64,000 nucleotides of DNA from Porites lobata (lineage: Eukaryota; Cnidaria; Anthozoa; Scleractinia; Poritidae). The position numbers and the translations under genes were made by a program. This document shows positions 1 to 13,400 of this stretch, piece after piece; position 1 is the first letter of the stretch; each line of letters begins with the position of its first letter. Under the pieces are notes generated by a model, which was given only the letters and a program-made list of their open reading frames with translations, did not search any database and was not told the origin of the DNA. The DNA is taken from NCBI GenBank assembly GCA_942486035.1, contig CALNXK010000041.1, positions 3,352,154 to 3,416,153 on the forward strand, read 5' to 3'.

Positions 1-160
1 CGGTAATTGGAAAATATTTGCAGAAAGTGTGACTAAAATTAATGACATTTTCTAAGGTTTTCTAATGCTGAATTCCATTTTTATTGAAAACAAGATTAAG
101 GCATTCTGGAATTCGCCGTTCACTAGGTGATTTACTAACCAACCGGTTTGCAGTACTTAC

Positions 161-3100
161 ATATTTTTTATCTGGGGTCTTGCGTTTCTGAATTCCTTCC
201 ACTGAAACAAGCTTTACCCTTCGGTCCATCTCAGTTGATTCCGTTTCTTGTGACTCGTTTTCACTGGTTTGACTCAGCGACTAAGTAACAAAAAAAATGC
301 TCAGCTGTTTTTATAACCTCTTTTTGCCTTCTCTTGAGGAAGCTTGAAAAAACAATGAGTTTAAGGCTATGACGTTACTTAATTGTTACTGGTCACGTTC
401 ATGTACTTCCGCACTTCTATCTATTTATATATAGAAATTCTATTTATATTTTTTCTATAGATATGATATTATGGTCGTGCTTTTCTACACGCCTTCTGAT
501 AGGTCCTCTAACATTTTCATACAAACATTTAATGAGATCCGAAACTAGGGGATTGCTTCGTAAACTGTAGATTATGCCTCTATGAAATTTCAGTTTTAGC
601 TATGCACATAAACCGGGAAGAGCCTGCATGATCCATCATCAAGTTAAACATGCATGTCAACAGGAACACTTCAAATTTTGTCTGCGTTCTTTTCTTTGTT
701 ATTAAGTTTTGTATTTCATCATAGTTAATGCATGCTTCCCTAGGTTGTTAAAAATTCGAAATTTAATAGTCTTTAAACGAATTTTCCGGACCCATAGGAA
801 CACTATTGCAAATTCTAAAGTATGGAGATCTTTTTTAGAAAAAAGGAATGCAGTTTCTTTCTATTATATAATACCTTTTTTGTTACTATTACCATCAAAA
901 TGCAAATATCCTTTTCCCTATTACGTCATTTACATCGATCACGTTTGTGATATTTACTAAGAGGGTGCGAAGGGGGTTAACCGACTAGCGACAAAGGGCA
1001 CAAAATATTACCGACTACCGACAGGAAAAATATTAACCGACTACTAACATGGACTGACATTATCTATATTTTCTTTCAGAGAGAAGAGTATATTGTATTT
1101 TTTCTACCTTTCTAGGAAGTAACCAAAGATACCACGTCACGAGTCTTTTTCCAAATATACCACAAAACGAGGGTATTGAAATCGGTTTGCAGAGCGTATG
1201 AAAATTTCTACAAAGCAACCCGCCTAGTCCTACACATTACCTGCGACAGAAGTGCTTAGATTAATACTGAAAGAAATTTTTTTTAGTTCAATGGAAAGCT
1301 CTACTTACAAACCCACGGTACCGCGATGGTCTTTGCGATGGACACAAGGACATCAGTTTCCTATGTCAACATTTTCATGCCATATATTGAAAAACAAAGT
1401 CTAAGCAAAACCTTCTTTAAACCAGACATCGTAAATTTCTTCGAAGAAGCAAACTTACATGATCCTACTATTAAATTCACCACCGAAATTCACTGAGACG
1501 ATGTTCTTAGACACAGTTGTATACTAAGGCACAAGATTCAAAGAAAATGTTATCCTTGATGTAAAGACTAAGGAAACCTGCCAGCACACATTTCGCCCCT
1601 TGTCGCCCACTGATTTGTCAAAGGAGTTTGAGGAAAGTGTTTCAAATTTCAAAAGAACGCTCGATGGACAGAGGCTACCGACACAATTTGAAAGAAAAAT
1701 TTGACTACCGACAAAGTAAGTAGATTTTAACCGACAACCGATAAGTGGACCCACCATTCAGACCCTCTACTAAGCCTATCTCTACACTGCTTCCGAAAAC
1801 AATATCAAATTGGGCTTTTGCTCACACAGAAAAAAGACGATTTCGAAGCGAATCTATGCCACGCAAATCTTAAAAGTAGATGGCTCCTGTTGGATAGGTG
1901 TCTCTACCAGCAGCAGTACGAACAGGTGCTCATACCAGGCTGGAGAATTTTTCATGTGTGACTTGATAAGCTTTCCGGAATACTGTAGACATTCATTCAT
2001 GACATTCACATATGACGTAACAGAGGAAAGAGACCATATTTTAGAAAACAGATTACTATTGTTAAACTACACCCGAGTATGTAGGGTATCAATATTACAA
2101 TAACCCCTGTTTCCATAGGACATCCACGGGAACCCTGCTAATGGTTCGCTAAATACAGATTCTTCCTCCAAAACATAAGACTCGTACGACTCGTACACAG
2201 GGAGTCTTCTCCGCTGAATACTGATCCAAAAAAGGTAGAACAATGCAGGTTTCACTACAAGTCTGTAAGCTGGCATTGGAACTGGTGGGCTGGTTTTTAA
2301 TTTCTCTGTTTTGCCTTATGCTCCCACTTCTGTTAAGTTCTACACTGGTTGTCTTTCACTTTTGCCCTTGCTCTCGATACTGCCCTACTCTCAATTGCTA
2401 CAGGGATTGACAGAAAAACAGAACTCGGCCGATTTTATGGTAAATGATAAGGAGATTATTCACTACAAATCAGTCAAAAAACTGAAACAGTTTTAGAACT
2501 TTCCAAGAACAGAATAAACTCTTATGGCATTTTATGTGAAGGACAACATGATTGACCAATGAGATGAAGTACCTTCTGTTTTTCTTGCACTTGGAATCCC
2601 ATCTCACTCTCTCTCACGATTGGTCCTTCGCAATTAATGCCATCCAATATTTCTTTGCATTGAGACAGATCCAGTGTTTTGGGAGATTTTGACCCGAGTA
2701 CCGGAACTGGTTCAAGAAATGTTCTTGGTGCCCATCCCTCTTCCATTTCCTTTTTCACATACCACCATCCACTGGAACGTTTCTCGAAGACTTCGACTTC
2801 TTCTCCGGGTTGAAGAGATACCTCTCCGCTTTCCTCCGCGACATATGACGAGATAGCCAAATACTTTGTTCCTCTGGGGCTATTTTCACTTTGAGCTGAT
2901 TTCATTTGGATACAAGGCTCCCCTATTCCAGTTATGGTTTCTTCTGTATCTTCAGTGGTATCTTCACCTCTGGAGTGATTCTCCTTCGTCTCGCTAGGAG
3001 GCTGAATGCGCGGCGCATCAGCACTTTGCGAATGTTCCGCTTGGGTCATGTTTGATATAAAGTTTAAGTTCTCCTTGAACATCTCGGCAATGCCAACACC

Positions 3101-5636
3101 AACGCTAAACTGTCTCTTTGTCAAGACTGGTGCACGAGTAGTGTTTGCCCTGATACCTGGCTCAGAAATTGTTCTCCCAAACAGACCGGGTCGTGGGGGA
3201 CTCTTGCATTTGGACTTTAGGTCGTCTGAAAATATTAGACTCCTTGGTAAGGTTCGGAGAGGATCTCGTCCTAAAAATGGATGGTTTCAGAATAGTTTTG
3301 AGGACAATGGCTTTTTATTGAAAGAGGAAATACCATAAACGGTCATAAACGACAATTCAATTCAATATCTAAGAATTGGATGCGGATTGAATGAATAATG
3401 AATGAACGGACGGACCGACAGACTGACAGATGGATGGATGGATAGATAGAAGGTGGAAATTGGATATTAATCATAAAATTTACGTACCACTTAAAACTTC
3501 GATCATTTTATTGACTTTTTTTAACTCTTCCTCGTTTTTTGACCTAAGTAACAAAATGTATCATTAGATTTTAATGTTACAGTCACTCTTTAGTTAAAAA
3601 GGTAACTTTCTTCGGCCAAACCTTTCACATGTTACTGTTTTTTCCAAAAATGCACCAAAAAATTTGTTGACGCTTTCTGAATTTCGGACCACAGCTGGAA
3701 GGATGAGCAAATCCTACGAATACAAAAAGAGTTGTTGTTAGAGTCAAGATGTAGGAAAGGTTTTGTCTGAAACACTAAGGTAGGACGGTCTATAATAATC
3801 CGATTGGGCCCGGTTTCTGTCCACCTTTATAAACCTCTCATAACTAAGTTAAATTCCAGTTTATATATCTAACTGAGTGATAATCCCATTATTGAAAACT
3901 TTAACAACAGAAACTGCATGGGAGTAGTCCTGACTCTCCTGGTAAACTGAGCAAAAATAACTGAAACAGTTTTCCAGGCGTGTTATACGTATAAAGGATA
4001 CTGCCAAATCACATTTCATGTTTATTGTTTTCTGTAGTTAGGAATACCGGTTTAGTGGTAATCTAGGATAGATGTAGGTTACAGGAAGCTCAGCTCATTA
4101 GCTGGAGCCGGCAGTTAACTGAGCTTCCGACGTTTGAAAGAATCCGTTTCATAGAGATTATAGAAAATGGAACCCAGGCCTGCACGTCGCATTCTGTTTT
4201 AGCTTTTGAGTCGCTTGTCGATATGACTTCTGTATGGTGCCGATGTTCTTTGCTCCACACCCAACAGAAAAAAATTTCCCCTCGATCCTAACCAACTTAT
4301 GTTTTTACCTTGATAAACTTTTCCAGTCTCTGAATCTTTTTCAAATCGTCCTCTTTGAAAAGACTTTGGGAGAAGGAATTTTTCAACTCTGCCAAGAAAA
4401 GGAAAGTCTTATCAACTAGATGCTAGATGATGTGACGATGTAAACACAGGGCCTCAACTAACGTGCATTTTATTTTCTATTCTATACTCATAGCTTTTTA
4501 ACAAAAATAGTTTTTAATTAATTTCGATAGCACTTTATTGACAATAACAATGGTGACAAAAGTACATAGGAAAAAAAGAAATTAAAAAAAACAACAACAA
4601 AAACACTATAAGGTACAGTAACTGCAATTTACGAGTTGTAACATGTTATTTGTTCGATAAGTTAAAGAGAAAGATTTGTGTCATATTTAATAAAATAAGA
4701 TGTTCGTTTTTATGTATTGGAAAAAAATAAAATGAAAGAGTAACGAAAGTTGCAGTTAAGACGTTTAAACTGTGCAAAAAATATTTGAAAATGGTTGAAC
4801 CTTTATTTACTTTGGGTGATGCTCGAACTCTTCAAAAACTTAGGACTGCTTTGTTATAAACAAGAATAGACTTTTGAAGAAAAATGGGTTTTACAAAATT
4901 GAACAAACTACTGCACTGGATTTCTCCTCGGCATTGAACGTCTGTGGCTGATAAAACGAAGGGAAAATAGAAGCCTGTTTTGAGTTCTCTTAGTGATAAA
5001 ACTTAAGTCGTGAACCCTGTATTCGAAAAAGAGTCTTCAATTTCATCCAAAATAACTATTTCATGATGCTTAAACAATCTTTTGATACCTTCAGAGTATT
5101 TGGATGCAAGATTTTGAATCTACAGTCAATCGACTGAAACACTGAGGCCGAAATCAATTGTGGAATTGCACACATTTTAGGCATCCTAGTGACGAACAGT
5201 TGCCGGTCACTTACTGAAACTACATATTTTGAGAAAAAATTAATATTTTGCCGTTGCCTATCAGAGCAGCAATGATTTATAAGCATATCACTATACCTGG
5301 TAAGCTTTTGACAAGAGATTTTGCAGTCTTCTTTGAATAACCACAATTTTGCTTGAGTAAGTCATAAACCGTGCCCTGAAATTAAAGGAAATTTTAAAAG
5401 GGCTTAAGCTTACAATTTTCACAGCATGAATAACTTCCTGAGGATATATGAATGGAGGATGGAGGTTTTATACGGAAATCAGGTCAAGTTGTATCTAACT
5501 AATTGTCGATAATTGCGAGAACCCCGCAGTGCAATGATAGTAACTATTTGCATTCGATTATAATTTATCATTATTATTATTAATATTATTCAGTATTATT
5601 CATACTAACTGTAGCTGTAGTTTGTTATAGAACATA

Positions 5637-5672
<36 letters not shown>

Positions 5673-7749
5673 CATTATTATTATTATTATTATTATTATT
5701 CAGTATTATTCATACTAACTGTAGCTGTAGTTTGTTATAGAACATACAGTTTTTTTATACTGGTTACAGTTCAGAAATAAAATAATTTACTCATATCCAC
5801 CAGCAGCTAAAACGATCGAAATGAAGTAAGTGAACCGAATTAAGTACGTCTTAATAGACGGGAATAACAGCGAGCACTAAAGACGCTTAAGTGTTGATAC
5901 AATGGAGCACTCGGCGGAGCGGAAGCATGAAAGCGTAGTTAAACTGATTACAAATCAAATCGAAGAGCAACACTCCAAAAACATAAGTTAAAATTTTTTT
6001 TCTCCAGCCAATTGAGGCCAGTAGATTTCTATTTGTCAGCGTTTGCCAAAATGCAGACTGTGGTATCAGTTTAGAATTAAATATTTTTCCGGCTAAGCTA
6101 GTTTGATTGGGAATGGAAGAAATAACTACATAACTAACTGACACACTTCAATCCAACAGCTTCATCGTCTTTTTTAGTCAGGAGCATTTATTAATAAGTG
6201 ATTTCTTGCTCCCTCTATCTCTCGGCATTCTTTATGAGTGACTACTGCACGGGAAACAAACTGGTCAGGAAATAAGTCTGTCGTCACAGGAAGCGGTAAG
6301 CAATGGACATCATTAAAGTAAGATACGGCTTCCTCGTGTACTGAGAACTGAAGGGGGGTTTGCGTATATTTATCTTCTTCAATCTCAGTATTACTCGGAT
6401 TCTGGTGCATATCCTTACATTAGCTAGCAATCATGATGATATTATGTAATACGATACCAAACGTTGTTACGCGTGCCATCATGTTACGTAACATCACACG
6501 GTACCCTCACGCTTGAAGTGCCCGTGTATTGAATCGTTAATTGGCCTGAAGAACGCAGTTTTGCCCAGCGTCTCGACAACTAGACCACAGTTAAGTGGTC
6601 CCAGCGTGAGAGTTCTTGGTTGTTGAGCTTTTGAGTAACACACGTAAATGAAATAGCGCTTGAAGAAATCTCCTGGTCTAGTTCGTAACCACTCAAACTT
6701 TAATGCGCGCATTTAATTCTTCTCATTCTGCAGAGATTCTCTGACAGCTATTGACTGTATTGACAGTACATACGCCTGTGAGAATTGAAGAATTGAAGTT
6801 TTGATGAAATTAACCGTTGCTGTTTGGCATGTTTAAATGGTTCTCAATTTTAATTTACGAAAATCTATGTTAAACTGTATGCATGTGAAAGTAGTATACA
6901 TGTAGTTTTCAGTACTACAATTCTTAAATTTGATTACAGACTTAACGCCTGCCTTCCCTTTCATTGTCTGGACCTAAACCCAAGGTGATCAGTAAAGTAC
7001 AATACTCTCCAGTACAAAGAATGCAAACTGGCGAACTGTTACGTTTTACAAAAACAGGCTATATATCAATTATCATCTTCAATATACTCGGTTTTATTAC
7101 TGAGTATCGCTATACAACTTGAACATGATTTTGGAGTGGAATCTTGAAATATTTAGTTAATTCTTATTTCACATCGATCAACTGAAACGTACCTGCAACT
7201 CAATGAAATCTTCATATGTTTTCCGTAGCGCAATTTTGCTCCCATCAGAGTACAGAACTGTGATTTTATATGCCTGATAGGGGAATAAATGTAAAAGTTA
7301 AGATATGAAGTCCGAGTCCAGACAGAAACTAGTAACGCTTGCCAGAATACTGTCAGTACTCATATAGTTTGAACCAAGAAAGCTTACTTTTTCACTTTTT
7401 TATAACAAATGCATTTCCTGTCATTCGTTTTCCACAGAACACGTACACTGTAAAAGCTAATTACTTTAACGCTTGGTCTTCCAATGTTGTCGCTTATTTT
7501 TTATTACTAACATTTAAAGAAAGAAACTTCCTAATTGCTAACGTTGAGATCAGCTGTGCCATTAATGCCCCTAAACTCTTCCTCAGATCTTGCCAACACT
7601 TTTCAAGTCACACCTGGGTTTCGCGAAAACACGGTATTTAAACACGCAAAAGCAAAGAAATGGCAAACCTCAGGGACGGTTCCATTATTCTTCGATGGAA
7701 AAGTTCCGGTAACAGATGCTTCAAACACTGTCTTCCCCTCTGTGGACAT
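161..7749 (-). CDS. Gene C: PX/SH3 oxidase-organiser-like protein, 5' part (exons 1-8)
   Basis: Third tandem copy, cut by the left window edge. Exons: 7749-7669, 7273-7193, 5375-5297, 4388-4309, 3713-3622, 3543-3488, 3270-2573, 280-161; all have GT-AG borders and phases that agree. Exons 1-6 encode a PX domain (LYSDGSKIALRKTYEDFIEL region, then helices from the LILPAVVRNSESVNKFF exon). Exon 7 encodes a Ser/Glu-rich linker and an SH3 domain (AISSY, GWWYV, GWAPRTFLEPV). Exon 8 starts a second PX domain (MDRRVKLVSVEG). No stop or frameshift is seen in the visible part. Exon 7 lacks a block of about 9 codons present in gene A. By family, PX domains bind phosphoinositides and SH3 domains bind Pro-rich partners, so a membrane-recruited scaffold is inferred. 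Exons 9-19 would lie left of the window. Confidence 0.75.
962..1767 (+). mobile_element. TIR element with an embedded Penelope-like reverse transcriptase remnant (unit 1)
   Basis: The element is flanked by a direct repeat TACTAAG (955-961 and 1,768-1,774), and its ends are inverted copies (AGGGTGCGAAGGGGG against the complement of CCATTCAGACCCT). Unit 3 shows the empty site near 35,571-35,585. Near both ends the word CCGACTACCGAC and variants recur. Between them, about 1,255-1,700 on the plus strand, translation gives FNGKLYLQTHGTAM, NIFMPYIEKQSL and DPTIKFTTEI, the pattern of Penelope-like reverse transcriptases, but the stretch with the catalytic aspartates is missing and stops interrupt it. 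It lies in the intron between exons 7 and 8 of gene C. Confidence 0.65.
5639..5700. repeat. (ATT)n microsatellite, intron 2 of gene C
   Basis: An uninterrupted ATT run with one C variant, 62 bases. The flanking word cagtattattcatactaactgtag occurs on both sides (from about 5,591 and 5,701), so the microsatellite sits within a small local duplication. Shorter ATT runs occupy the same place in unit 2 (about 22,938-22,990) and unit 3 (about 40,327-40,340). Confidence 0.85.
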
Positions 7750-8733
7750 GTTGCAAGTGACAAGGACAGCTCTGTTCAGTGAACTGGACTTAGCTATAAG
7801 ATCAGTGTATTTATGTGTAGGCCTCCTTATACAAGTCCTTGACTCAGCTGGCTGGACATAAACAAAGCACGCAGTTTGGTGTGGGTGAACACAATAGATC
7901 AGTTTAGGGTGGTTTCGATTGATCGTATTACGGAATAAGGATACGCAAGTTTTGTCACAAGTCTTCCTTGACTTTTGGAGTTATACTTTGCCATACTTTT
8001 TGTTTCAAGGAGCATCATAGGCATAGTAATGCAATGAATGCAAAACTAGAGTTTAATCCATTTATTCTTAGTAACTAGTTATAACCAAAGGTTAAGGAGT
8101 GTGGGCGACAACGATGGGAGGTCTAAAAGCTTTTGCTTCAGGGCTGTACGTTGCGTATGTTTCACGTGACAGATGCTCAAAACAAGCGTGATCACATTAA
8201 GAGTGATAGAAAGTCCAAACGTGCATGATCAAAGTGTGTTCTGTGCATTCCATACATTCTTAGTGGAAGTTCAAACGACGCATGCGTAATAACAACCTGG
8301 AAATTAGGATTGCGGGCTCCTCTTGTCGCCCGTAATAAACCGGAATACGGTTAATCAAGTAAGACCTTAGCCTCTTCATGTATTAAGTCAATCACACATA
8401 GAGTGACAGGAAGAAATCATTGGAACATTATTACGTGGCTATTGCAGCGGTTTGGCAAAGTGCTCCCAGTAAGAAGGAAATATATATATATATTTTTTTA
8501 TGTTGTCCCTTTAGTCCACCATGAAAGGTTTATGCAATGAATAAAATGCCCAAAAAAAGAATAAAGCGACTAAAACTAAAACCTCTTATTTTTTCTTCCT
8601 GCTAATGTTATCTAAGGTCTATGACGAATGAGAAATCTTTATTAATTGCCCTGTAGTTGCCCCCAAACTCTTTCGCATCAAGTTTTTCTAGGTTCAAGGC
8701 TAGTTGGATTATTCTGATAAACTTTGCCTTAAT

Positions 8734-8860
8734 CAGGGGCGTAGCCAGGATTTTTTCAGTGGTACGAACAACTCAGCAAATCGCCCACCCCCTCGACAAT
8801 GTCCCCAAAGGTAAGGTTACTGTAAACCTAAGCGTTTATGACATCCCTAAGTAAACTGAA
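8734..8860. mobile_element. hAT-like transposon terminus (one end only), unit 1
   Basis: The sequence caggggcgtagccaggattt is of the kind found at the termini of hAT-type non-autonomous elements. Only one end is seen; no inverted partner was found nearby. The same terminus stands at 26,669 in unit 2. Homology between units 1/2 and unit 3 stops exactly at this word. Confidence 0.35.
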
Positions 8861-9571
8861 AAATTCTTTGTCGCCTTTTTAAAAAAGTTCCCGGTTTGGT
8901 CAAGTCTCTGAAGATTTTGAATCCGAATCGAAAGTGAAAAATTGGTATCTAATTACCTTAATTTTAATTTCTCAATGTTTTGTAAAGTAAACAGTTCTTC
9001 CAACGAATCATAATACTTTCTTCCTCCAATCATCAGAGTTTGCGGTAAAACCAAAATGTAAGTGCCACGTTCGTGAATATAGGGTGCTTTACAAATATTG
9101 ATGGCGAGGGTAGCAAATACGTCACTATTAAAACGAATTCGCGCTTTAAAACTTTTCTGCGTTTATTCCAATTTGCTCAAAACGGCAAATGTAGGTGAAT
9201 TTCACTGGAGTTGAATCCTTGGGGACCGCTCCCAAGTTTGAACTGGAAAAGAAAAACTCATTTTCACGTTCTCCATTGGCAAAGAAATGTACCAAAAAGC
9301 GTGCTACAGATGCAAAACTTGAAGCCTTTTGCTTTTTGACTTTGTTCTCGTTGATGTCGCCGTCGTCTTTGTTTAAGCCACCCAGTATTATCGATGTGTG
9401 TAAACTGTTGGGAATCCGAATGCGTTTTTAGAATGAAGACTCTATCAACGCTTACGAAATGATCCGAATCACCCTCAATAAAATAAGTCCGGAATCCTGA
9501 ATCCGAAAAATTTATGAATCCTCTAGTGTAACAGTAGCGTTCACGCAAACAATCCAGTGGTATCTCAGACT

Positions 9572-9577
9572 TTTATT
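9572..9577 (-). promoter_or_regulatory. Candidate poly(A) signal AATAAA downstream of gene B
   Basis: The minus strand reads AATAAA about 0.82 kb past the gene B stop, inside a block conserved in unit 2 downstream of gene A (near 27,535). No nearer AATAAA was noticed between the stop and this point. Position is distant for a 3' end, so this is weak. Confidence 0.25.
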
Positions 9578-10400
9578 TGCAAATGTGTGATTCTTTTGCC
9601 GTTATTTGCCACATTACTTTTAACCGACGAAGTACCTTACGTTGACCTTGATGTAATCGTGCCTTAATTCGTCTAGTGCGAGAGACCGAAGCGAAAACAA
9701 CGCGTTTACGCTTTAAACCATCCAGCCTTGCCATTTGCACTCATATACTGAGCTTTGGCTGCCTGTAGTACTAATACACCATGAACAAAAAAATTTCGGC
9801 TCATTTTTAATTTTGAATTACGTTAACCTATTTCACATTTTTTTTCTCTATTAGCCCTTATTTCAAGTGATTATTGTATTAGTTATTGTATCTTGATTCT
9901 AGCGTCAATCGTCTCGAACTTCTTATTTTCTTGCTGAGCATTGTTTAAAGCCCTTGTTGACAGGGCCTTCGTTACTGGGACACCATCCTGCTATTCCACT
10001 TTGCTATGTATCTAAAAATAGTCTTTCAGGATAAGATGACGCTCACTTTTAAACTTAGCTTACGGAGTCCTTACGAACTTATTGTAGCGAAATATTAAGT
10101 TTCTGTCGGCAAATAGCAACCTGTACTATATATTATATCAAAAGCTTAAAAAAGTTAACAATTATAGTATTTTGATTATAAGAAAATATTTGCAACTTCT
10201 TATGGATAAAACTAGCTGACTTTAATTCAGGTTTCCGCACTTTTTGTTCTTTCCGAACTTGTATTGTGTCAATGACAAAACTAAAATAAGTGATGTCTCA
10301 TTTCAAATTACATTTCACTTTGGAAGTAGCATTTCCCTGACTAAGCAAGCATTCCGGAATTCCCTGAAAGATTCCTCTTCTAAATAAAAGTTCCGTCCAT

Positions 10401-13400
10401 TTACACTGGTTGCAAGAAATTTGATGGACCCCAACCCTGATGATCATTTGCGCTTAAAAGCCACCAGCCATTGCTGCTCCGCTTAAGTACCTCCACTATG
10501 TCTCCCTCGTTAATGGTAATTTCGTTTTTGTCTTGAGAGATGTACGTGTATATGGCTTGATACCTCGTGATCTGAGAATCATTTTCTTGCTCCTTTTCAG
10601 AGATGAACTCTACAGGAGTTGCTCTAATTTCATCAATTCTCGGCTGGGGGCTGCGTCTGGGGCTTTTACTTCTTGGTGATGGAATGGGACTTCTTCTTCC
10701 TGAGCTCAGTGCACTTCCATTCACAGAAGACCCGGATGTATTCGCATCCTGTGCTAATGTTGTTACAAGATTTGAGCTGGAGTAAACTTGTTTTGGAGCA
10801 GAGCTTACTACACAGCTATGAGAACTACCCGGTAATGTACACTGCACAACGCTTTCCGTTTCAGGTATAGAAACATCTGAAACTAGAGAGGACAGACTGC
10901 TGCTTGAAGAGGTATGATATCCGCTTGAAAAAGATATCGTATCTCCCTGATTTTGTTCCTTTTCTTTCGGCTTTCTTTCAGTGGGCTGAGGAGGAGTGAC
11001 ATTTTTATTTGGCCTCTTTTTGATCGATCGCTTAACCTGCCGGAAAACGAAAAAATAGTAAATGCAATTTTCGATGATAATCCATTACTAAGGAAATACG
11101 AATTTTAAAAAAAAGAAATTACAATTTTATGAATGTTTTAAGGGTTTAGCTCTTATAAAAGTCCAACGATTATTGAAATTCCTCGTTTATTAAGCTATTC
11201 ATGAAATATAGAAACGTTTTAAAGAAAGAAGTAAGATAGAAGCGGTGAAAAGCAACGCTAGGTTGGCGAAAAATTGACAGAGGAAGAACTTACCAGAATT
11301 CGCCTTGTGGGAGGTGATCTTCGGCCTGTCACACTGTCACTTTCTTCAGAAACTATTATGAAAAAATGGTTGCGTTAATCAATTAACGTTATAGGATTAC
11401 TGGTTAGCTCAGTTGGTTACAATCGTTAAATACCAGACTTAGAAAGGAAGATAGGAATCAATTCCTACGGCAACAGCCACACCAAACCTCATAGTCTTAA
11501 CCCTGGTCACAACCGCTGGTGTTCTGTCTTTACGGAATGTGGGAATGGGGGGGGGGAGGGTACCCCGCATGGTACCCGCGTGTCTCATTCCTGGCCCTCC
11601 CCATAGGTCAGGTCGAAGCCCAGTAAAAAAGTATAAACATTCTAGAAAGATGGATTGGAGTTATGGGGAAGGGCGTTCGTGACGTGACAAAACAGGCTGC
11701 GAGGGAGACCACTAAAGTAGCCATGAAAAAGAATGAGCGACACGCCTGCCCAGTAGTTCAGTAACGCTACTTTGGATCATGATTTTTCTTTCGTAGAAAA
11801 GAACAAAGGAAACCTCGAAATATTATTTGGCCTGTGGATGAAGTAGAAAAACACCAAATAGGTAAATTTAAACTATAAAGCATTTATTATGGTTTAGTAT
11901 GGGGTCGAAACTACTGACGTGTGACTGCTCAGCTCTCTTGTTAAAATGAAAAACGTAGATCCATGCAAATTCCCTTACCTAGTTCCTACACGGAAGGAAT
12001 AAGGAAATGTTCAAAACTGTAAATATAAAATTAATCAATGCAACAAATCACCTACCCCGTTGAGAGGACACAATGTCCCCCAGTCCACAAATTTTTCCAC
12101 TAGATGAAGGCGAAGAATCATCAGACTCAACTACTCGTAACAGAAACACTGCAGGCACCCAGCCTTCTTTGCCCTGGTATCTAAGAAGTGTAAAAGTAGA
12201 TAGGTTTTAATATTACTTATGCCTATTATCGTTTGGCAAACTCGTTACTGCTACCTCTTAATCACTCAATTTTCAAACGATCGACCCAAAAGTAAAAACA
12301 GTCAGTCATTTTCTAACTTAAAAACCATGTAAATGTGATAACCCCTTAAATAGCGATCGCCTAGCGTGAGTCGGAGAGTATTTTGTGGGAGGTCTGGGGC
12401 CCACGTATATTTGAGCAAAGTGTTAAGGGTGGATCGCTGAGCGATCTGTTGTAATAAGGTGGAATCCGGCGCTTGAAATTTTGGGAGATTTCAGTGTCAT
12501 GTGGTCATGTGTGTATTCAGGCATTGTGTGTAAACCATTTCAGTTATTATTGCAACTACTAAAAACGTTCTATCACTGTCTTACCTAGCTAGCCACCATC
12601 CATCTAGGTTCTTTTCTACAACTTTGAGGGTAACACCAATGTCAAAAGAAAGTTCGTCTTCAGCTCTTGCTTCATAGCTTTGCATCGACTGATATGCTTC
12701 CTCTGCGCATTAAAATTGAAAAAAAAAACACCATTATTGACGTGGTTATATTACTTATAATATGCCGCATAAAGTTACCTTTAAAGTATTATGAACCAAA
12801 CTTTCCAAAATTATCGGTGTAGTTTAGGCCAAGCTTTCGATCATGATCACTTTTTATAGCAAAAAAATACCATTTATGGAGGACGATGGGAAAGATGATA
12901 TAATGTCTGTTGTTGCTTTTTACTTTAATTTACTTTTCTTGTTTAAGTGTTTCTCCGCGTTGCTCAATCATACTTAAGGTTACATAAGCTTGTGTAACAT
13001 CTACCTTGACCAGGTGCAAAGGTTCTGGAGGCAGTGATCTCTACCCCATCATCACTAGGCTCCAGATGTGACGCAGGAGCCCAGCCTAACTCGCCTTCAC
13101 GGTCAACCAACCACCAACCTTAAAAAAAATAGTACATATATTAAATTATTACTATTTAAGATGCGTCGGTATTGATATTTGTCTCCAGACACTGATTGCT
13201 GTATAGATCTCGCGCTGTGGGCATAGCTGGAACAATCGAATTATATCTTGCCTCGTTCCTCCATTTCTCGATGATGAATAAGTCAACATAAGAAAAAATC
13301 AGCTTTTTAAAGACACAAAAAAACAGTGGTGGGCGCTTTAAGTTTTTTATGAAGTCCAGCCCGAATAAGACGTAATAGTACGTTTGGCTAAAGCTCAACT

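Larger units (their letters stand above)
7750..10400. other. Intergenic region between genes B (stop) and C (start)
   Basis: No coding exon was recognised on either strand. The right part lies downstream of the gene B stop and the left part upstream of the gene C start. An AT-rich TATA-like word (minus strand ATAAATAC, about 7,808-7,815) lies roughly 60 bases upstream of the gene C ATG and is present before genes A and B too; promoter function is only a guess. At 8,734 begins the hAT-like terminus word described separately. Confidence 0.5.

Noticed and set aside
3006..3338. Plus-strand open frames of 80-120 codons over the exon 7 copies (also near 20,436 and 37,476)
   Set aside because: They are antisense shadows of the exon 7 coding sequence, whose minus-strand reading gives a clear SH3 domain.
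6494..6712. Minus-strand frame with GPLNCGLVVETLGKTAFF, recurring at 23,774 and 24,509
   Set aside because: It recurs only because the unit and an intronic block are duplicated; it lies in intron 2, has no splice context and matches no family I recognise.
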